DNA from: Chitinophaga pinensis
GTDB lineage: Bacteria > Bacteroidota > Bacteroidia > NS11-12g > UBA9320
NCBI GenBank assembly: GCA_945907065.1
Contig: CAMDSC010000015.1
Location: 1 to 56,118, forward strand
Direction of reading: 5' to 3'
DNA length: 56,118 bases
Program-made: the position numbers and the translations under genes
In this document: piece after piece, positions 8,275 to 17,209 of the stretch
Layout of the letters: each line of letters begins with the position of its first letter
How positions within the stretch are numbered: position 1 is the first letter of the stretch
Notes under the pieces: generated by a model
Seen by the model: only the letters and a program-made list of their open reading frames with translations
The model's database searches: none
Told to the model about the DNA's origin: nothing

Positions 8275-9372
8275 ATGAAAAATCTCAGAAACATTATCAG
8301 CCTAGGATTGATTATTAGTTCATTTGTTTCATTTTCACAAACTGTAAACTGGCAGTATTTTAAAATGAATGGCAACGAATGCCAGATTTTTATTACCAAA
8401 GGAAATTCGAGGATTATTGTACAGGCCAATTGTTTTTGGCTGGATGGGAAACCTTATCAAGGTCCATTAACCATTGCTTTTAAAGAGTATAAAGATCAAG
8501 CTGATTTTATATTGGGAGGTTTGACTTTAAGATATGAAGTTAACGGGAAACTAAACACGCTGCAAAGCGGAGGAATGTTTGAAATTGATATTAAAACTGA
8601 ATCGGCTAGGACTTTAAGTTTTGCTCCCCAAAAAACAGTTGTTGTAAAATTTGCCATCGACCCACGATTCGATGTGGCTGGTTTGGAGCCATTTTACTTT
8701 GACCCTGCTACCAAGCGTTGGGTAAAAAATACCCGATTTGGCAAAATAGCAGAAAGCAACCAACCTATTTCAGATAATCAATCCGACCTTTGGCAAGATG
8801 ACCCTTTGGTGGCTAAATTTAACCGTGACCCTGAAATGGATGGCGATAATCAGGATGGTGAATGTTATATAATTCAGGTGCCAGACCCTAATAATCCGAG
8901 TAAAATGGTGGATACTTTAATTTGTCCTGTGCCTTACAATCCTTTGGATAGCCGTTATTACAGTTATCTTTCTGACCAAGCTTTTAAAACCATGCAGATA
9001 GATAAAATGGGTTTGTTTAACTATGACAAAATTTTTAATGATGAAAACAATGTTCCCATGTTTGTGAAACTAAAAACCAAAGATGGAAAACCATTTGAAT
9101 TGACTGACCGATTGTATGTGGTTTATAAAGTAACCAACTCTGTTATTTATTACACTAAGGAGGAATTGGCTGAAAAATTTACACTGTTGCCCCGTAATGA
9201 TATTAAAATATTTGTTTACAATGCAGATGGAACAATATTAAGGGTTCCGGATAGTTTTTGGAAAAATTTTGATGCTCGACTAATGCGGGGTAAAACCATC
9301 GAATTGCCTTTTGAAACTTTAAAATTAGCAAGACTTACTAAAGAAGAATTTGCAAAATATGCCGGACTTTAA
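8275..9372 (+). CDS. Exported protein of unknown function
   Basis: I place the start at the ATG at 8275, which gives a clean signal peptide ending SFSQ; a longer TTG-started form would put 12 extra residues before it. The 365-residue mature protein opens with a beta-rich domain containing PLTIAFKEYKDQADFILGG and GGMFEID. This resembles a domain at the start of several large Bacteroidota surface proteins, here without the rest. A central acidic, low-complexity stretch (DPEMDGDNQDGE, about residue 200) could bind calcium, and PDPNNPSKMVDT follows. The C-terminal third is unassigned. It is probably co-transcribed with the next gene, 13 bp away. Confidence 0.72.
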   Translation: MKNLRNIISLGLIISSFVSFSQTVNWQYFKMNGNECQIFITKGNSRIIVQANCFWLDGKPYQGPLTIAFKEYKDQADFILGGLTLRYEVNGKLNTLQSGGMFEIDIKTESARTLSFAPQKTVVVKFAIDPRFDVAGLEPFYFDPATKRWVKNTRFGKIAESNQPISDNQSDLWQDDPLVAKFNRDPEMDGDNQDGECYIIQVPDPNNPSKMVDTLICPVPYNPLDSRYYSYLSDQAFKTMQIDKMGLFNYDKIFNDENNVPMFVKLKTKDGKPFELTDRLYVVYKVTNSVIYYTKEELAEKFTLLPRNDIKIFVYNADGTILRVPDSFWKNFDARLMRGKTIELPFETLKLARLTKEEFAKYAGL

Positions 9373-9385
9373 ATATTAAACAATC

Positions 9386-10033
9386 ATGAACAAAGTAATT
9401 ATTATTATAGCATTTATAGTTTCATTTTATAAAGTTCAGGCTCAATCTCCAGCTTTGGCTTTGGATGATTTGAAACATTACCGAATACAATTGGACAATC
9501 GCAGCAACCGCCATTTAATGGGAGTTCCCAAACAATTACTGGACGGATATTGCAAAGGAATTTACAAAGCCTATTATCCAAAAGCCATTTTCAACGAAGT
9601 TAATTTCGGGGATTTTTTAAGCCATTTTCGATGGGCTGAACCTGTGCTGAACGAAACCATTTTATGTGGCGATGATTACTGCTCCAATGCTGCCTATACT
9701 GAATTGTTCAGTCGATTTAACATTTACCTTGATTATTATGAATATTATTATTTCAATACCCAAACTTCGCTTATGGAGCGCAAAGTTCCTTTCGTGCAAT
9801 TAGTTTATAGCGTAGATGTGGCTGGAAAAACCTATGCTTCTAAAGGACCGCTTTTTAGAATGGATGAAATAGAAAAAACTATTCTTATTAAAAATGAAGC
9901 CAATAATGCAGAGCCTCAAAGCATAAATTACGTTTTTGAATTAGCACGGTTTTATTCGGTAGAAATTACAGACAACGATATTAAAACCAAAGAGAGAAGA
10001 ACCAATCAGGAGGATGATCATCAGGAGCATTAA
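9386..10033 (+). CDS. Exported protein of unknown function
   Basis: The 215-residue product has a signal peptide (MNKVIIIIAFIVSF...VQAQ). The body is rich in Tyr and acidic residues, with a DYYEYYYFN stretch near residue 115, and has Cys residues in ILCGDDYC that might form a disulfide. The C terminus ends in a charged, disordered-looking tail with EEDDHQEH-type composition that could bind metal weakly. It follows the previous exported protein by 13 bp, so the two likely act together at the cell envelope. No family recognised. Confidence 0.68.
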   Translation: MNKVIIIIAFIVSFYKVQAQSPALALDDLKHYRIQLDNRSNRHLMGVPKQLLDGYCKGIYKAYYPKAIFNEVNFGDFLSHFRWAEPVLNETILCGDDYCSNAAYTELFSRFNIYLDYYEYYYFNTQTSLMERKVPFVQLVYSVDVAGKTYASKGPLFRMDEIEKTILIKNEANNAEPQSINYVFELARFYSVEITDNDIKTKERRTNQEDDHQEH

Positions 10034-10044
10034 TGTTGATTGAT

Positions 10045-10081
10045 ATTGATTTGACAACTTATTTAAAGTTGTCAAATCAAT
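10045..10081. promoter_or_regulatory. Perfect 16-bp inverted repeat, candidate operator
   Basis: ATTGATTTGACAACTT (10045-10060) and its exact complement (10066-10081) flank ATTTA. It begins 12 nt after the upstream stop and ends 4 nt before a -7 box. There is no T run directly after it, so an operator or a hairpin element fits at least as well as a simple terminator. Confidence 0.6.
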
Positions 10082-10085
10082 AATC

Positions 10086-10093
10086 TATTTTTG
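10086..10093 (+). promoter_or_regulatory. -7 box 4 nt before a GTG start
   Basis: TATTTTTG matches TAnnTTTG exactly and is followed by CCTT and then the GTG start at 10098, the same geometry as at 3088-3100. Predicts a leaderless transcript under control of the adjacent inverted repeat. Confidence 0.62.
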
Positions 10094-10097
10094 CCTT

Positions 10098-10409
10098 GTG
10101 AAAAAATCACTAAAGCTAAAATCACTTACACTATTGCTAATATTGGCGGTAAGTATTTTTCCTTTTCAGGTTTTTTGCCACACTTCAGATTCTGAAGTTT
10201 TTAAAACACACTCCTTCAATAAAGAATCATCTCACCACGATTGTCCGCTTTGTTCGTTTCATTTTTGCCATGAGTTTGAGAAATCGCAATTTGGTTTCAT
10301 TTCAGCTAGTGAAATTTCACTTCAATCGGTTGTTTTAAATTTCAATACTCCGATTGTTTCTTTCTCTAATTCTTTTAAAAATAAAGGTCCCCCAATTCAA
10401 TTTTTGTAA
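10098..10409 (+). CDS. Small exported His/Cys-rich protein, putative metal-binding
   Basis: The 103-residue protein starts at GTG and has a signal peptide ending near FCHTS. The mature part holds a dense His/Cys cluster, SSHHDCPLCSFHFCHEF (about residues 46-62), with a CxxC pair. It ends NKGPPIQFL, a tail like those on small exported proteins found before metal-related TonB receptors in Bacteroidota. It is followed by a TonB receptor and a lipoprotein on the same strand. I infer a periplasmic or surface metal-binding helper, perhaps for copper or zinc. No enzyme function is suggested, and metal identity is not determined by the sequence. Confidence 0.72.
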   Translation: MKKSLKLKSLTLLLILAVSIFPFQVFCHTSDSEVFKTHSFNKESSHHDCPLCSFHFCHEFEKSQFGFISASEISLQSVVLNFNTPIVSFSNSFKNKGPPIQFL

Positions 10410-10500
10410 CGATTTTTTAGGTTTAACCCCCTAAAAAAAGCTTTAAATTTTTAGCACCTACTGTTAGTGTGCTTGTTTAATTTTTTTTACATGAATTAAT

Positions 10501-12774
10501 TTGAAAACAAAATTTTTATCCTTTTTACTTCTGATGCTTTTTGGTTTAACCAAAGCATACAGCCAAAACTATGAACTAAAGGGAGCATTAAAAGACAGTA
10601 TAACTAAAGAAGGATTGGCGTATGCCACCGTTTATAATGTTACTTTAAAAAAAGGGACTCAAACCAATACTGATGGAGCTTTTATACTGGAAGTATCCAA
10701 CGGGAAAAACCTTTTAAAAATTGTACATATAGGTTGCGATACTAAATTTTTAACACTCACAATTTCAAAAAATACCGATACCGTTATTTACATGGCACAT
10801 CATCAGCATGAGTTAGAAGATGTAACCATCGTAGCTGAAAAAAACAAACTTATTCAGCTGGAAAAAGACCGCCTGAAGTATGAAGATATAGTGGTTTCAG
10901 GTTCCAAACCCATTGCATCTATTTTAGATAAAATGCCAGGAGTGAGCAGTTTAAAAACAGGTTTTACCATTGCCAAACCAATGATACAGGGTATGTATGG
11001 CAGCCGTGTGGTGGTTTTAAATAACGGATTAAAACAAGAAGGTCAGCAATGGGGGCAGGAACATGGCTTGGAAATAGACCCTTATAATACCGGCCAAATT
11101 ACCTTGATAAAAGGAGTGGAAGCTTTGCGTTATACGAGCGATGCCATTGGTGGAATATTATTAATTGAACCTTTATATAATGCTAATGATACTTTGAAAA
11201 TGTCATTGACAACGGCCTTTACAGATAACGGGCGACAAGGAAATTTGAGTGCTTCAGCAGAAAAATTACTGACTAAAAAGTTAGGTTTACGATTGCAAGG
11301 AACGTATAAAAAAGCAGGAAACTTAAATACTCCCGATTACTATTTGCCAAATACCGGTTTTGAAGAATTGAACGGAAGCCTGACTATTAAATGGCAATCA
11401 TCAAAGCATAGTAGTTTTGAAATATTTTCAAGCATTTATAATAACAAACCTGGCATACTTTCAACCTCGCATATTGGAAACCTAACCGATTTGCAAAAAA
11501 TAATAAACAATGAATCCGTTCCAGAAAAAGGAAATTTTACTTACAAAATAGCCCGACCGTATCAGCAAATAAACCACTTGCTAAACAAAGCCAAATGGAA
11601 GTATGAAATATCTCCTTCACTCAATATCGAAGCCGTTTACGGGTTTCAAATAAATAAAAGAAAGGAGTTTGATAGCCATAATTATTTTAACAAAACCACA
11701 CCCAGTTTAGATTTTACATTACACACCCATCAAGTAGATTTTGTATTAAATAAAACCTTTAAAAAAGGATTGTTTATGAAAACTGGCTTAAACGGATACT
11801 ATCAAACAAATACTTATATCGGGAGGTTTTTTATCCCGAATTATAAAAAATCGGAAGTTTATCAGTTTGCCTTATTGAGGTATAAAAAAAACAGACATGA
11901 GTTGGAACTTGGCTACCGTGCCGGAGCCATTAATTTGGATGCTTACAAGTGGGTAAATAATGTGATTGTACGTTTTCCATTTAATTACAAAGGCATTTCA
12001 TGGCAAGCTGGTTGGTTATATAAAATAAGTACCGATTGGCAAACGTCTTTGCAAATTGGGCAGGTTTGGCGAAACCCAAACATCAGTGAACAATTTAGTG
12101 AAGGCTTGCACCATGGGGCTGCCGCCATTGAATATGGTAACAAAAATCTAAAGCCCGAAATTGCAATTTCTGTTAACGGGACTTTAAAATATCGCCACAA
12201 TAAAACCCTTTTTGAAACGGAGGTTTTTGTAAAAAAGGTTGAAAATTATATTTATCTGCGGCCAAAATTTCCACCTGAATTAACAATTCGTGGTGCATTT
12301 CCGGCATTTGAATATGTGCAAACTAATGCCCTTTTTGCAGGAGTGGATTTATTACTAAATCAACAATTGCCTAATAATATTTCATTCATTGAAAAGGTAA
12401 GTCTTCTAAATGTTTATGACCAACTTTACTCCACCTATTTAAACGGGATACCTCCATATTCGTTTAATCATTCGTTGGTATATAAAATTGCAAATTCCAA
12501 AAAGCTTACAAATTCATCGTTCAGAATAGCTATTCAGCAGGTTTTGAAACAAAACCGATATACAGCGGGTTCTGATTATATGTCGCCACCCGATGGATAT
12601 GTCTTGTTAAATGCGGCTTTTACCACAAATGTTTCGCGTTACAAAAATTTACTTGTATTTTTATCGGCTGATAATATTTTGAACAAAACGTATCGCAATT
12701 ACTTAAATAGGTTAAGATATTATGCCGATGAAACAGGGAGAATGATAACAGCAGGAATTAATTATAAATTTTAA
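10501..12774 (+). CDS. TonB-dependent outer-membrane receptor
   Basis: This 757-residue receptor would import a scarce substrate using TonB energy. Order of parts: signal peptide (to AYSQ), a carboxypeptidase-regulatory-like beta domain (about 24-110), the plug (about 125-235, with GSKPIASILDKMPGVSS and GSRVVVLNNGLKQEGQQWG), then a barrel of about 22 strands to the terminal aromatic INYKF. The plug motif GQQWGQEHGLEID with nearby His is like receptors for metals or metal chelates. The start is TTG, since the nearest upstream ATG is followed by a stop. It lies between the His/Cys-rich protein and a lipoprotein, which I read as one uptake operon. Confidence 0.9.
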   Translation: MKTKFLSFLLLMLFGLTKAYSQNYELKGALKDSITKEGLAYATVYNVTLKKGTQTNTDGAFILEVSNGKNLLKIVHIGCDTKFLTLTISKNTDTVIYMAHHQHELEDVTIVAEKNKLIQLEKDRLKYEDIVVSGSKPIASILDKMPGVSSLKTGFTIAKPMIQGMYGSRVVVLNNGLKQEGQQWGQEHGLEIDPYNTGQITLIKGVEALRYTSDAIGGILLIEPLYNANDTLKMSLTTAFTDNGRQGNLSASAEKLLTKKLGLRLQGTYKKAGNLNTPDYYLPNTGFEELNGSLTIKWQSSKHSSFEIFSSIYNNKPGILSTSHIGNLTDLQKIINNESVPEKGNFTYKIARPYQQINHLLNKAKWKYEISPSLNIEAVYGFQINKRKEFDSHNYFNKTTPSLDFTLHTHQVDFVLNKTFKKGLFMKTGLNGYYQTNTYIGRFFIPNYKKSEVYQFALLRYKKNRHELELGYRAGAINLDAYKWVNNVIVRFPFNYKGISWQAGWLYKISTDWQTSLQIGQVWRNPNISEQFSEGLHHGAAAIEYGNKNLKPEIAISVNGTLKYRHNKTLFETEVFVKKVENYIYLRPKFPPELTIRGAFPAFEYVQTNALFAGVDLLLNQQLPNNISFIEKVSLLNVYDQLYSTYLNGIPPYSFNHSLVYKIANSKKLTNSSFRIAIQQVLKQNRYTAGSDYMSPPDGYVLLNAAFTTNVSRYKNLLVFLSADNILNKTYRNYLNRLRYYADETGRMITAGINYKF

Positions 12775-12810
12775 AAAAATCAAAGAAATAATATTACTAA
12801 AAAAGAAATT

Positions 12811-13374
12811 ATGAGTAAAAGAATTATATTAAAACACATCCTTTTTATTGGCTTTTTTATAGCTATTGCTGCAATTATTCAAAGTTGCACTGATGCTACA
12901 ACACCTCCGTTGCCTAGCGATGAAACTGAACTTATAACTACCTTAAAAGTAGAATTGACCGATACATTAACCGGCCAAAAATTAAACTACTTTTTTAGAG
13001 ACTTAGATGGCGAAGGAGGCAATGCTCCAAGTCAGTGGGATACTATAAAATTGGCTGATAGTAGTTATTATAGAGTGTCATTAAAGTTTTTAAATGAATC
13101 CAATCCAAATTCAATTCAAAATATAACATTGGAGATTTTGGCTGAACAGACTAATCATATAATTTGTTTCACTTCTTCAGTTGTAAATGCCGTAATTTCA
13201 AGAACTGATACCGATGGAACGTATCAAGTTGGAATTAATTCAACTTGGAAAACCGGAGCCATTTCATCGGGAAATATTGAAATTAAACTCAAGCACCAAC
13301 TGGGGGTAAAAAACGGAGGTTGTGACCCAGGTGAAACCGATGTACAGGTTGTTTTTCCTACAGTGATAAGGTAA
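12811..13374 (+). CDS. Lipoprotein associated with the TonB receptor
   Basis: The 187-residue lipoprotein has lipobox IQSC and a single beta-rich domain. Its end, GGCDPGETDVQVVFPTVI, with the preceding KLKHQLGVK, recalls lipoproteins that often follow TonB receptors of this type in Bacteroidota. It starts 36 bp after the receptor on the same strand, and a strong terminator follows about 165 bp later. I infer a surface or periplasmic substrate-binding partner of the receptor. The substrate is unknown, and no metal-ligand cluster is obvious beyond scattered acidic and Cys residues. Confidence 0.78.
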   Translation: MSKRIILKHILFIGFFIAIAAIIQSCTDATTPPLPSDETELITTLKVELTDTLTGQKLNYFFRDLDGEGGNAPSQWDTIKLADSSYYRVSLKFLNESNPNSIQNITLEILAEQTNHIICFTSSVVNAVISRTDTDGTYQVGINSTWKTGAISSGNIEIKLKHQLGVKNGGCDPGETDVQVVFPTVIR

Positions 13375-13751
13375 GTTTTAATCTTTATATTAAATTTTTC
13401 AGAAAATTCCGGAGGTAAATCCATGATTTTATTTATTTGAATAATATTAGTCCACTTTATGCTGACGATTTACAATGATAGATATAAAGAAACAAGAAAA
13501 ATACAACTCTTAAAATAAAATTTAATTGTACTTTAACCAAAAGAGGCACTCAGCAATGGGTGCCTCTTTTAGTTAACATTGCACCCCAATTTTTAACAAT
13601 AAATTAAGACTATCGTTTAATTGCTTTTAGATTTACATAGTTATTTTGCGGTGTGATAAATGACTTTTTTCTAAAATTAAAATTCGAAGTTATTCAATTT
13701 CTTATTCGATTTATTTTTAATGATTTCTACTCTGGTTTAAAACATTAAAGT
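13375..13751. other. 377-bp gap between operons
   Basis: It holds one clear terminator (13539-13570) and a possible -7 element TATTTTG near 13642-13650 for the downstream operon. A GGAGG followed by a five-codon ATG frame at 13423 looks like chance. I see no tRNA or recognisable riboswitch, though a small RNA ending at the terminator cannot be excluded. Confidence 0.5.
13539..13570 (+). terminator. Strong terminator after the TonB/lipoprotein operon
   Basis: AAAAGAGGCAC (13539-13549) pairs perfectly with GTGCCTCTTTT (13560-13570) across a 10-nt loop. It lies 165 bp after the lipoprotein stop, leaving an unusually long 3' region. It could also end a separate small transcript. Confidence 0.85.
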
Positions 13752-14582
13752 ATGATCAAACGAAAAGTAAAATTAGCTGTAGTTTCTGATGTTCACTTAG
13801 GAACTTATGGGTGTCATGCTAAGGAATTAAAACATTATTTAGAATCCATTGCTCCTGAAACACTAATTCTAAATGGAGATATTATTGACATTTGGCAATT
13901 TAGTAAAAGCTATTGGCCCAAAAGCCATATGAAAGTGATACGACAAATTTTAAAGCTTTCAGAAAATGGCACAAGAGTATATTATATACCAGGTAACCAT
14001 GATGAAATGCTACGAAAATTTGAAGGTTTACAATTGGGAAATATCACCGTTTGTAATAAAGTGATTTTAGAATTAAATGGTAAAAAAGCTTGGTTTTTTC
14101 ATGGTGATGTGTTCGACGTTTGCATGCAGCACAGTAAATGGCTGGCTAAATTAGGAGCAAAAGGTTATGATCTGTTGATATTGATAAATCGATTTGTAAA
14201 TTTTTTACTTACAAAAATGGGCCGTCGCAAAATATCATTATCCAAGCGGGTAAAGAACAGTGTCAAAAGTGCTGTGAAATTTATTAATAATTTTGAATTA
14301 ACCTGTGCAAACATTGCCATTGAAAACAACTATGATTATGTAGTTTGTGGTCATATTCATCAACCTGAAATACGCGATATTGAAACCAAAGAAGGTAAAG
14401 TGACCTATCTTAACTCAGGGGATTGGATAGAAAATTTAACAGCCTTAGAATACAATAAAGGCAAATGGGAGTTGATTAAAATTGATGAAATAGTTGGGGA
14501 AAATGAAGAGGAACATCATACAGATAAAAATAATAAACAGCTTTATAGCGAATTATTAAAGGAATTCAACATTGCTTCTTAA
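13752..14582 (+). CDS. Calcineurin-like metallophosphoesterase, UDP-2,3-diacylglucosamine diphosphatase-like
   Basis: The 276-residue enzyme has the complete dinuclear-metal phosphoesterase signature: D13 and H15 in SDVHLG, D43 in NGDIID, GNHDE, HGD in FHGDVFD, and GHIH in VCGHIHQPEI. Its arrangement and the lysine-rich insert after the HGD motif resemble LpxH-like UDP-2,3-diacylglucosamine diphosphatases of lipid A synthesis. Bacteroidota often have several such paralogues, so the true substrate may be another lipid-linked or nucleotide sugar. It is 2 bp from a glycosyltransferase gene and part of a three-gene unit with it and a beta-glucosidase, which favours a role with a glycoconjugate. 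Confidence 0.82.
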   Translation: MIKRKVKLAVVSDVHLGTYGCHAKELKHYLESIAPETLILNGDIIDIWQFSKSYWPKSHMKVIRQILKLSENGTRVYYIPGNHDEMLRKFEGLQLGNITVCNKVILELNGKKAWFFHGDVFDVCMQHSKWLAKLGAKGYDLLILINRFVNFLLTKMGRRKISLSKRVKNSVKSAVKFINNFELTCANIAIENNYDYVVCGHIHQPEIRDIETKEGKVTYLNSGDWIENLTALEYNKGKWELIKIDEIVGENEEEHHTDKNNKQLYSELLKEFNIAS

Positions 14583-14584
14583 CT

Positions 14585-15685
14585 ATGAAAATATTATACG
14601 CCATACAAGGAACCGGAAACGGCCATATCACTCGCAGTATTAGTATAATAAATGAACTTAAAAAACGGGCAGATGTAGATGTATTAATAAGTGGAATACA
14701 TAATGAAATAAAATCACCTATTGATATTAACTTTAACTTTCGAGGTCTTGGTTTTGTGTTTGGACAAAATGGGGGAATTGATTATTACCAGACTTACAAA
14801 CAAAACAAGCTTTCAACCCTTTTTAAGGAAATAAAGCAATTACCCGTTAAAGATTATAATTTTGTAGTAAGTGATTTTGAACCTGTTTCGGTTTGGGCTG
14901 CATCCAAAGCAGGTATCCCAACCATTGGAATAAGTAATCAAGTTTCAGTGTTACACCCTAAGATAAAAAAACCGTGGCCACCAATTTCAATAAGTCGCGT
15001 TTTTATGGAAAATTATGCCCAATGCGATTATAATATTGGATTACATTTTGAAGCAATTGATGAACATATTATTACACCAGTGATTCGCGAAGAAATAAGA
15101 CTTGGCAATAATACTGATGAGGGACATGGTTTGGTATATTTACCTTTTTATAGCGATGAAATTATTTTTAAAGCATTAAAAAATATAGATACTATTGAAT
15201 GGATTGTTTTTTCAAAGCATTCAAAAAAAACTTATAAAATAGGTAACGTTCAATTTGAACCAGTAAACGGACAATTGTTTAATGAAAAACTTTTGAGTTG
15301 CCATATTGTATTAACCGCTGCAGGATTTGGAACCACTTCTGAAGCTTTGCATTTAGGAAAAAAAATGATTGTGATACCAATGAAAGGGCAATACGAGCAA
15401 AAATTCAATGCTTTTACCCTTCAAAAATTCGGGGTAAAAATTCTTAAATCATTGGAATCTAAAGATGCACCAATCTTAATTAATAGCGTATTAGATAGCT
15501 CAGCTTGTTTTAAAATGAATTATCCTGATAATGCCAAGCTGATTTCAGATAAGGTTATTGAATTGTATAATGGTCCTATATTAGAAAATCTTAACTTCTC
15601 TACAAATAGTAAAAACCAACCATTGGACTCCTATTTTAACCCTCCTAAAATAAACCGTGATAATTCAGGAACACTTTCCTACTGA
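14585..15685 (+). CDS. MJ1255-like glycosyltransferase (GT-B fold)
   Basis: This 366-residue protein opens with LYAIQGTGNGHITRS, the glycine-rich N-terminal motif of MurG/UGT-like GT-B enzymes and close to the MJ1255/VC2487 family. The C-terminal half has the nucleotide-sugar site AAGFGTTSEALHLGKKM followed by IPMKGQYEQ. There are no membrane spans. It would transfer a sugar from a nucleotide donor to an unknown acceptor, perhaps a lipid. It sits 2 bp after the phosphoesterase, and its 3' end overlaps the beta-glucosidase start by 29 bp, so the three genes are almost certainly translated from one mRNA. Confidence 0.82.
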   Translation: MKILYAIQGTGNGHITRSISIINELKKRADVDVLISGIHNEIKSPIDINFNFRGLGFVFGQNGGIDYYQTYKQNKLSTLFKEIKQLPVKDYNFVVSDFEPVSVWAASKAGIPTIGISNQVSVLHPKIKKPWPPISISRVFMENYAQCDYNIGLHFEAIDEHIITPVIREEIRLGNNTDEGHGLVYLPFYSDEIIFKALKNIDTIEWIVFSKHSKKTYKIGNVQFEPVNGQLFNEKLLSCHIVLTAAGFGTTSEALHLGKKMIVIPMKGQYEQKFNAFTLQKFGVKILKSLESKDAPILINSVLDSSACFKMNYPDNAKLISDKVIELYNGPILENLNFSTNSKNQPLDSYFNPPKINRDNSGTLSY

Positions 15686-17021
15686 TTTTATTTGGGGAAC
15701 GGCTACTTCAGCAGCACAAACCGAAGGGTTACCTCAAGCAGATGGGGCTGGGCTTTCTATTTGGGATGATTTTACATTGCGTAAAGGCAAAATCAAAAAC
15801 AGTCATAACAATCAAACCGGTTGTAATTTTTATACCCATTACAAGGAAGATATTGAAATAATCAAGAAACTGGGAATACCCAATTTTAGATTTTCAATAG
15901 CCTGGTCTCGGGTTTATCCCTTGGGTTATGGCCATGTAAATCATCCCGGTTTAGATTTTTACAAACGACTTATTGATAAATGCCTTGAAAATAATATTCG
16001 CCCTTGGGCTACACTTTACCATTGGGATTTGCCATCGGCCTTAGAAAGTAAAGGTGGATGGACCAATCGAAATATTGTAAGTTGGTTTAAAGATTACGTT
16101 TTGACTATTGCCATGCATTTGGGCGATAGAGTGAAAGATTGGATTGTGCTTAATGAACCAATGGCTTTTACAGGTGCTGGATATTTTTTGGGATTGCATG
16201 CTCCGGGCCGAATAGGTATGGGGAATTTTATTCCGGCTATGCACCATGCTGCTTTGTGTCAGGCAGAGGGAGGAAGAATATTAAGAAGTGAAGTTAAAAA
16301 TGCAAATATTGGAACTTCATTTTCCATGTCTCAAGTGGAACCTTTAACCCAAAATCCGGCAGATATTATTGCATCTGAAAGGATTCATACTTTGCTAAAC
16401 CGTCTGTTTTTAGAGCCCGCTTTAGGTTATGGATATCCTGTAAAGGAACTTCCATTTTTACAAAAAGTGGAACGCTACATGCGCCAAGGCGATGAAAAGC
16501 GTATGGAGTTTGATTTTGACTTTATAGGGGTTCAAAATTATACCCGTGAAATTGTGGCTTCCAATTGGTACACGCCATACTTGCATGCACGAATGATTCC
16601 TGCCAAATTGCGCAATGTATCGCTTACAGCCATGGATTGGGAAATTCACCCCCCGGCTTTGCATCATGTTTTAAAATTTGCTGCTGGTTATGATAAAGTG
16701 AAAAGCATTATTGTTTCCGAAAATGGTGCTGCTTTTCATGAACCCCAACCACACAATGGCGAATCGGATACTAACCGAATTGAATTTTTGAAACAAAATG
16801 TATATCAGTTACAAAAAGCACTCTCAGAAACGGACAAGATTAAGGGTTATTTTGTTTGGAGCTTACTGGATAACTTTGAGTGGGCCGAGGGTTTTAACCC
16901 GCGTTTTGGCTTGGTTCATGTAGATTTTGAAACCCAAAAACGGACCATAAAACACAGCGGTTATTGGTATCGCAAATTTATTATGGAACAAATGGCCAAA
17001 GCTCAAGTGTTGGCTTTATAA
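15657..17021 (+). CDS. Family 1 beta-glucosidase
   Basis: The 454-residue GH1 enzyme hydrolyses beta-linked glucosides or galactosides by the retaining mechanism. The N-terminal FIWGTATSAAQTEG, the TLYHWDLP motif, the acid/base Glu at about residue 167 (VLNEPMAF) and the nucleophile Glu at about 355 (VSENGAA) are all present, as is the aglycone-site WSLLDNFEWAEGF. No signal peptide, so it acts in the cytoplasm. The start is GTG, inside the 3' end of the preceding glycosyltransferase. Pairing a glycosyl transferase with a glycosidase suggests making and recycling one glucoside, but that is inference. Confidence 0.93.
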   Translation: MIIQEHFPTDFIWGTATSAAQTEGLPQADGAGLSIWDDFTLRKGKIKNSHNNQTGCNFYTHYKEDIEIIKKLGIPNFRFSIAWSRVYPLGYGHVNHPGLDFYKRLIDKCLENNIRPWATLYHWDLPSALESKGGWTNRNIVSWFKDYVLTIAMHLGDRVKDWIVLNEPMAFTGAGYFLGLHAPGRIGMGNFIPAMHHAALCQAEGGRILRSEVKNANIGTSFSMSQVEPLTQNPADIIASERIHTLLNRLFLEPALGYGYPVKELPFLQKVERYMRQGDEKRMEFDFDFIGVQNYTREIVASNWYTPYLHARMIPAKLRNVSLTAMDWEIHPPALHHVLKFAAGYDKVKSIIVSENGAAFHEPQPHNGESDTNRIEFLKQNVYQLQKALSETDKIKGYFVWSLLDNFEWAEGFNPRFGLVHVDFETQKRTIKHSGYWYRKFIMEQMAKAQVLAL

Positions 17022-17059
17022 AATACAGCTTAAATCATATCACTTTTGTATACATCGTT

Positions 17060-17087
17060 AAACGGTTGCTTGTGAAAGTGACCGTTT
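17060..17087 (+). terminator. Terminator after the beta-glucosidase gene
   Basis: AAACGGT (17060-17066) pairs with ACCGTTT (17081-17087), an inner CTT/AAG extends the stem, and a T run follows. It lies 38 bp after the stop. Confidence 0.7.
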
Positions 17088-17209
17088 TTTATTTTCACAT
17101 TTCAAGATTTTAGGCAGAGAACATACTTTGATTAAATGATTGTTACTTTTAATTTACAAACCTATAATTTTTTCAAATAACCTTTTTAAATAAACATTTA
17201 TTTAATGTT

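Noticed and set aside
13411-13440. GGAGG followed by ATG and five codons (13423), possible leader peptide
   Set aside because: Only five codons long with no attenuator-like pattern after it and Shine-Dalgarno sites are rare here; treated as chance.
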